Part shown: piece by piece, positions 58,629 through 64,000 of the stretch
Layout: every line of letters begins with the position of its first letter
Position numbering within the stretch: position 1 is the first letter of the stretch
DNA from: Plantago major
Lineage: Eukaryota; Streptophyta; Magnoliopsida; Lamiales; Plantaginaceae
Direction of reading: 5' to 3'
NCBI GenBank assembly: GCA_026545765.1
Contig: CM048839.1
Coordinates: 59,703,677-59,767,676 of the forward strand
DNA length: 64,000 nucleotides
The notes under the pieces: generated by a model
The model's input: the letters and a program-made list of their open reading frames with translations, nothing else
Databases searched by the model: none
Told to the model about the DNA's origin: nothing
Program-made: the position numbers and the translations under genes

Positions 58629-59399
58629 CTGTGTCACAACATCAGGCCCCGATAGTTGAACTCTTGAGGTGGAAGGACCCTTAGATATCTGTATGTGAGG
58701 AGGAGACTTGGGAGTCTTGTCCTCAGCAATTTCCTTTCCTTTTGGTAGCTGAGAATAAAATAATTAACACTTAGAAATTTTTTACAGATAGAAGCTATGA
58801 ACATTAGGTATCTGAGTGAATAGACACCTCCACAGTAGGAGGCTCAAATACGTGTTCATCAGAAACATGTGCAGTTTCTGGCATTCTTTCTGGTGATGTA
58901 GGCTTGGTGGCCTCATCGATTTCCATTGCTTGAGGGGACTTGAGGGTCTCTTCCTCAGCAACTTCTACTTCTTTTGGAACCTATGAGTAGAAAGTGTTAA
59001 GTACTTGAGAAATGATCTGAGAGAAACTTGAACATTTACAGGTATCTGAGTTGACTACCTTCTCATCAGAAGGCTCAGTTGCATGTTCTTCAGAGACTTG
59101 GTGAGTCTCTGGTGACCTAGGCTTTTCAGCCTCATCACTTCTCTTCTCAGTTGGAGCATTTAAGAAACAAACATAGAGTTAGTTACAATGTATTTTCAGA
59201 TATCTGAAAAGTATGTGCCTTAGAAAACTGAGTGTACTTGTTGCACAGGCTCAGTTTCCTTCGGTACTGAGGTTGTGGGAACCTCCATTTCAGTCTCTGA
59301 GGCAAGCTTTGCAGCTTCCTCTTGATTTCTTGTTTCTTTTTCAGCCTGTAACAAAGATAAAATTATAAGATACAAGATATAACACATAAAATTTTCACA
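58629..59399 (-). pseudogene. Exon-like units of the extra ORF, separated by short introns
   Basis: Minus-strand units: an end at 59399 (NQPDIDQFTEWFNSLL), 59345-59238 (36 codons), 59145-59059 (29), 58980-58828 (51) and 58748-58629 (40). The gaps of 53-92 bp start with GT and end with AG, and the 3' ends of most are pyrimidine-rich. Every complete unit is a multiple of three and joins in phase 0 to the next and to the main exon at 58547. Units begin similarly (VPKEVEVAEEET, LPKGKEIAEDKT) and end in acidic tails, so at least some look like duplications. This is an inference from sequence alone. Confidence 0.6.
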
Positions 59400-60620
59400 A
59401 GTAAAGAGTTAAACCACTCAGTAAACTGATCAATGTCAGGCTGATTGGTCTCTGGAACATGTGATAGCTCCATGTTTTGATCTTGTTGTCCCATGACAAC
59501 ATCTCTGTTTGAAATTTCAGGCACTTCAAGCCTATCCTGAGTTCTATGCTCAGCTGTCTCCCCTGATTGATCCCTCCCAGATTGGAGTTGGGGAACCTGT
59601 TCAACCAAAGGATTTAACTCAACAACACCATCAGCTCCCTGATGCATCTCAAATACTTCCACTAATGTTCATCTTCAGAAGCCTGGGTGACTTGTGGTTG
59701 TGGTGATCTGGATCTTGAAGGAGAAGAAACATTTGTGATAGTTCTCTTCAGATCAGCAACAACATTTAGTATTGATGCAGTGATATTGTCATCATATACA
59801 TCTGCATCAATCATCAAGGCATCATTCAAATCTTTCAGCTTTGACGACCCTGGTAAGGTGTCTCCTAAGGACATGGTTGCTTTCTCAGCAACCTATGATG
59901 CAGGAACTTCATCAGCAACCACATTCTTTTCCAGGAATGGGTCGAAGTTCAAATCATCTGCTCCTTTAGCAGGTATAGCTTGGGACTCATCCACCCTCTT
60001 GGCATCAAGAGTGGTACTTGTAGCACTATGGTGTGCTGCTTGAGTAGGGGCAGTGGTATCTTCAGCACTATATGCAGATACCCTTGTAATAGGATCCACT
60101 TGTGAGGTGGTCTCTGAGGCACATGCCTTCTTCTTGCCTCCAGTTCTACATTTCTTCTTTAGCACAACATTTGCTCAAAAACGTCTTCTACTGGCCTCTT
60201 CTGGGTCTGCTTGAGCTCACAATTGTATTTACAAACAAGATCACTGTTTGCAATTTTTTCCTTTCCTCTGAGCTGTATCCCAAGCTATTCCAGAATGTAG
60301 CATATCTTCAGACCAAAGCTGTTAGTACGCTTAGGCTCAACAAGGTCACCTTGAACAACAGGCTCAAAGCCTCGAAGTTTGTCAACAAACCTTAGAAAGA
60401 TATACTTCCCCCAGTTGAAGGGTATCTCTCTTTCTTCCAGAGTGTGAAGGAATGCCATCATTCCCCATCTTTCCATGCTGATCTGGTCAGCTCCTCCTTG
60501 GTTTGAATCAATGCACCTATGCAATACAAGGGCTATCAAATCCCAAGGTTCGACAAGATGTTTTCTTCCAACAATATCATTGTCGAAGATATCTGGAGTA
60601 TCATCCTTGTCAGGATTCAT
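59400..60620 (-). pseudogene. 5' part of the extra ORF, plant-transposon-type helical domain
   Basis: The ATG at 60620 opens MNPDKDDTPDIFDND. A helical segment follows (EPWDLIALVLHRCIDS, MERWGMMAFLHTLEEREIPF, KYIFLRFVDKLRGF) that resembles domains often annotated as 'putative plant transposon protein'. Later frames (60165-59893, 59874-59662, 59662-59363) are Ser/Thr/Pro-rich with stops between them. The plus-strand LTR begins only 28 bp upstream of the ATG. Confidence 0.5.
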
Positions 60621-60648
60621 GGTCTCTGTGTAGAAGTGACTTACTGCT

Positions 60649-62036
60649 TGTTAGGAATATCTGTTAGTATTTTGATAATTCATCACATGTTCCTATCTTA
60701 GCCAGAAAGGTGATTAAGTACTCTTGGTTCACTTGAACATTGTAAAAGAGGAAATCATTGAGTATAATTAGTCTAGTAAATCTTGTATTAGGATTATAGG
60801 TCTCTGAGTGTAATTTTTATTTCAAGAAGACCATGAAGATCAATTCTAGCAATGGAGCTTTTCTGAAGATTACAAGACCGGAGATTGCACAAGATTTATG
60901 AAGACACCAAGGTTTAGTCTCACTCGGAAAGACTATGTCCTTAATCCTTTCTTAAGTACATTTAGTTACTTTTGAAACATGATTCTGGAACATATGACAT
61001 CATGAGTATGGAGCATGCAAGCCATCAGAAAGGCTAATGTATCCGTTGAAGACTACAGGACAAGAAATAGTACATATGCATTAATTGCATAGGCAGAAAA
61101 GCCGCTAAAGCGATCCTCTCGAGATATGAGACAAGGACTTCGAGTACTCATTTCAAGATAAGTCTGGTGAATTTGAATTGTGTCTAACGGATAACATCCC
61201 AACGACTCTCTAATTCATCTATAAATATCACACACTTAAATGCTGAGAAATACGACCGAAGAACGATCAAACTTGCAAACTTACAATCTAGCAAAGTATT
61301 CTCTCAAGCACTCTACTACTACCCTTTCAAAGCTTTACATTTGCTTGAAGAATCACGATGATTCTAAGTTGTCACGAACCTTAACAAGAGATTGTTATTC
61401 GTGAAAGAGTTGAGCGTCGATAACCTTTGAAGCTCATTCTCGAGCGGACATCAATTACTTGGGTTAGTAAAGCGATTGCCATACTTGAACAAGTGTATTA
61501 AGTAGTCTTGTTCTATTAGGCTCTTTGAAAACATAGCGAAAAGTTATCGAGAAGCCTCTCGACAAACCTTAGAACCAACACCATCAAGGCGTGGAGTAGA
61601 GGAAGTACTTGATTTGGGAAATCGGAAATAACTCAAGGTTATCTGAGTAGAGGAAGTACTTAGCTCTAGGAGGTGAGGAATAACTCGGGGGAACATTTGG
61701 TTGGGAACCAATTGTTTAAGAATCTTAGAATAGGATTTTGTAAGCGAACTCAATTATCTGTTCTAGTGAATTCTAGGTCTCGGAAAGACCAAGTGGATTA
61801 GTTGGAGGATTACGCCACCTCCGGATACCACTATACTTGTTGTGTTATTTACCTTTACGTATTTATCTTTCGAAAGCACACACACTTACTTATTGTTTTG
61901 CACTTACCTATCTTAAAGTCTTCCTTTTCTGAATTTAAGTATCGAAACCCCAGTTTACGAAGCTGTGTTTCGACAAAAGTTAAAAAGACTATTCACCCCC
62001 CTCTAGTCTTTTACTTTGCAATTATATGGACAAACA
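60649..62036 (+). repeat. 5' LTR of the plus-strand copia element (1388 bp)
   Basis: TGTTAGGAATATC...GGACAAACA with a TATA box (CTATAAATATC) at 61219. The primer site TGGTATCGGGCGGG follows at about 62039. Confidence 0.88.
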
Positions 62037-62151
62037 AGTGGTATCGGGCGGGAGGTTCCCAAGCCTTACGCACGAACCTAGATCCCCAGATAGGTGAAGA
62101 AACTTTGTCCCTTTCTGAGGACTATATAATTTGTGTGTTAAGTGTGTAGGT

Positions 62152-64000
62152 ATGTCTCTGAGCGATGCACCCGTTCTAAAGCCAGAAAACTACGAGAAAT
62201 GGAAGAACAACATGATGCTCCATCTGGAGGCCATTAGTGATGAGATGATCTATGTCATCAATGAAGGGCCTATGAAAATCAGACAACTCAAACAAGTCAC
62301 TGAGGTTTCTGATGGAAGAAAAGCCTCAGACAAGGAAGATGGAAGCGAGGACATGGCTGCTAGTGATAGTGGTCATGTTGCTCGTGGAAGCATTATGTAT
62401 GAAGACAAGCCAAGAGAGCTCTGGACATCTGAAGATGCCAAGAGACACAGATTGGATGGTCAAGCTCGTAATATAATCATCAGATCGACACTTGAGCACA
62501 TACAGTGTAAACTGTCGGGTGCTAAAACGGCGAAAGTTGCCTGGCAATTGATTGAAGAAATCTGTGTCGGAACTGAGAAAACCAAAGAAAACAAGTTCGA
62601 AGTTCTTAAATTGAAGTTCCAAAACTTCAAGAAAGGTCCCACTGAAACTCTGGAAGAACTTGATTTCAGGTTTACTACACTTATGAGTGATATGGCTGCA
62701 CTTGGTGAAAGCAACAGATACTCCCAGTCAGAAAAGATTAAGACTATTGTCAGAAGTCTCAATCACAACTGGGAGCACACTAAATTCTTTTATTTCAACC
62801 AATGAATGCCAAATATTACTCCAGTAGAGCTCTTTTCTCATCTTGCTACTGTAGATTATAAGACAACTCAGAGAGAACAAACAGCTGAGAAGTTGCAAAG
62901 TGTTGCTCTAGTCTCTCAAGGTACTTCTGAAAAGAAAGATACCAAAGACACATCTGAAGAAAATGCTCTTGCAGTAAGACACATGAATAAATTTGTGAGT
63001 CAAGAGATTGAGAGAAGAACATCTAAAGAAAAGCTGAAAAAGCATCTTGACCCAAACTATCATCAGTACAAGAACATTCAACTAAACAACTCTCTGAAGA
63101 CCCCCATTCAGAAAGGTGTTAGTACTGAATCAGCAGAGATAGGAAATGATATCTGCTTCTATTGTCAAAAGCCTGGTCACTTCAAGAGAGATTGCCCTGC
63201 TTTAAACAAGCTCAAGATAGGTGACAAGAAGGACAGAAGAAATTACAAAAGAAATAAAAGGGCCTTACTGACTGAAGAAGGAAGAAGATTCAAATCCAAC
63301 TTGATGCTCTAGATATTGAGACAGATTCTGAAGATGGAGATTCAGATAACTCAAACCTACCATCACCAGAATTGTGTGGAATCACCCACAACGTAATCGA
63401 CTTCGGCCTTAAGAAGAATGAAATGTGTGGAGTTCTTTGAGATTCTTTGGTCGGACATCTCCAACATTGAAATGTGTCTTATGGCTAATGAGGTAACTAA
63501 CATTTCACAATTTTTGTACTATGAGAGTGATGATGGAATTGAGGATCTGGAGTTAATCAGGAGTGAATTGGATCGTTATGAGAAAGAATTTCTGGAAGCA
63601 CAATCCAAAACCAGAATTCTAGAGGAAAGCAAAGAAACTCTTGAAAAAGAGGTTTCTGAGCTAACCAGGGTATTTGAGAACAAGAGCGCTGAAATAGCCC
63701 TTCTGAAAAGTCAGATATCAGAAAATGAAAATTTTCACAAACTAGCCTTGGATGAACTTAATAAGAAAATGATGAATCTGCTTTCTGAGAATGAGGAACT
63801 TCGAAAGAAAGAGCTATCCTTCCAATCTTATGCAAAGGCTAGTGACACTCTCACTGAGGTTCAATCATATCTGAGAGATCCCTCTGAGAAAGGTGGACTT
63901 GGACTTGATGAACAATCAAGCAATTCGTCTCCTCTGAAGAAGGGTGATGATAGGTTGACCTTTGTAAAAAGTCAACATGATGGTTCTTCAACCACCTATA
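62152..64000 (+). pseudogene. copia gag with UBN2 core, CCHC knuckle and coiled coil
   Basis: The ATG at 62152 starts MSLSDAPVLKPENYEKWKNN. The UBN2-type core follows (AKVAWQLIEEICVGTEKTKEN; TLEELDFRFTTLMSDMAALG), then the CCHC knuckle CFYCQKPGHFKRDC (about 63152-63193). A stop at 62803 stands where the copy at the window start has GGA (Gly). A frameshift occurs near 63300 and another near 63435. From about 63530 a long coiled coil (ELDRYEKEFLEAQSKTR type) continues to the edge. Confidence 0.88.

Larger units (their letters stand above)
53817..60648 (-). mobile_element. Minus-strand Ty1/copia element: 3' LTR, PPT and extra ORF region
   Basis: Read on the minus strand, the order is an ORF region (60620 to 55732), a polypurine tract (55309-55294), and an LTR (55293-53817). 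Gag and pol are not present. The element is cut at 60648 by the 5' LTR of a related plus-strand element and may continue beyond the window. The LTR resembles 60649-62036 (same start TGTTAG(G)GAATATCTG and matching TATA), roughly three quarters identical by eye. Confidence 0.85.
60649..64000 (+). mobile_element. Plus-strand Ty1/copia element, 5' LTR and gag, continues past the window
   Basis: LTR 60649-62036, primer site from 62037, then a gag of the same family as at position 1. It sits inside the minus-strand element, whose ORF region ends exactly at its LTR start. The putative target duplication on the left is 60644-60648; the right side is outside the window. Confidence 0.88.

Overview
This is repeat-rich nuclear DNA from a flowering plant, most likely a eudicot; I cannot name the species. 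The evidence is a plant-type CAP1 gene with GT-AG introns, plant retrotransposon lineages (Sirevirus-like Ty1/copia, Reina-like chromovirus and Athila-like Ty3/gypsy), a CACTA transposon, Stowaway and hAT-type MITEs, a DUF868 pseudogene (a plant-specific family) and a TTTAGGG-type telomere-like motif. Only one host gene looks functional: adenylyl cyclase-associated protein CAP1, minus strand, 29415-42337. It has ten exons that join in frame to 471 codons. Nearly everything else is transposable elements nested in one another.

Layout. 1-11.7 kb: a decayed copia element, split in its integrase by a younger internally deleted copia element (2724-9067, TSD AATCT). 11.7-17.2 kb: AT-rich tandem repeats, a hAT-like MITE and a repeat-filled fragment with the C-terminal exons of an Ulp1-like protease. 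17.2-21.7 kb: a solo LTR (TSD GCTAG), a DUF868 pseudogene, a Stowaway MITE and a copia LTR with leader. 21676-26689: a CACTA element (TSD TAT) with no recognised transposase and exon-like pieces on its minus strand. 27.4-28.3 kb: an Athila-like fragment. 29.4-42.5 kb: CAP1; its first intron holds a complete but broken antisense chromovirus (36401-41510, TSD GCCAA). A second chromovirus copy begins about 30 bp upstream of the CAP1 TATA box. 43.8-53.8 kb: a cluster of LTRs and gypsy debris, including a gag-only element (45759-51724, TSD ACGAC). 53.8-64 kb: two related copia elements head to head, one minus and one plus, and the plus one was probably inserted into the minus one.

Most notable: the minus-strand copia element carries, between its polypurine tract and its missing pol, a long acidic ORF whose upstream part is split by short phase-0 introns. 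Its exon-like units are each a multiple of three long, and at least two resemble each other. Other signals not explained by gene content are a dispersed CAATGTTG/CAACATTG palindrome in the nested copia element, a 3' noncoding block shared by copia and gypsy elements, and CG-bearing palindrome clusters upstream of the TATA box in several unrelated LTRs.

Insertion order can be read from the nesting: chromovirus copy 2, then LTR copies A and B, then the gag-only element inside the B unit; and an LTR fragment, then LTR copy C, then the minus copia LTR, then the plus copia element. All protein calls come from motifs recognised by eye; no database search was run.
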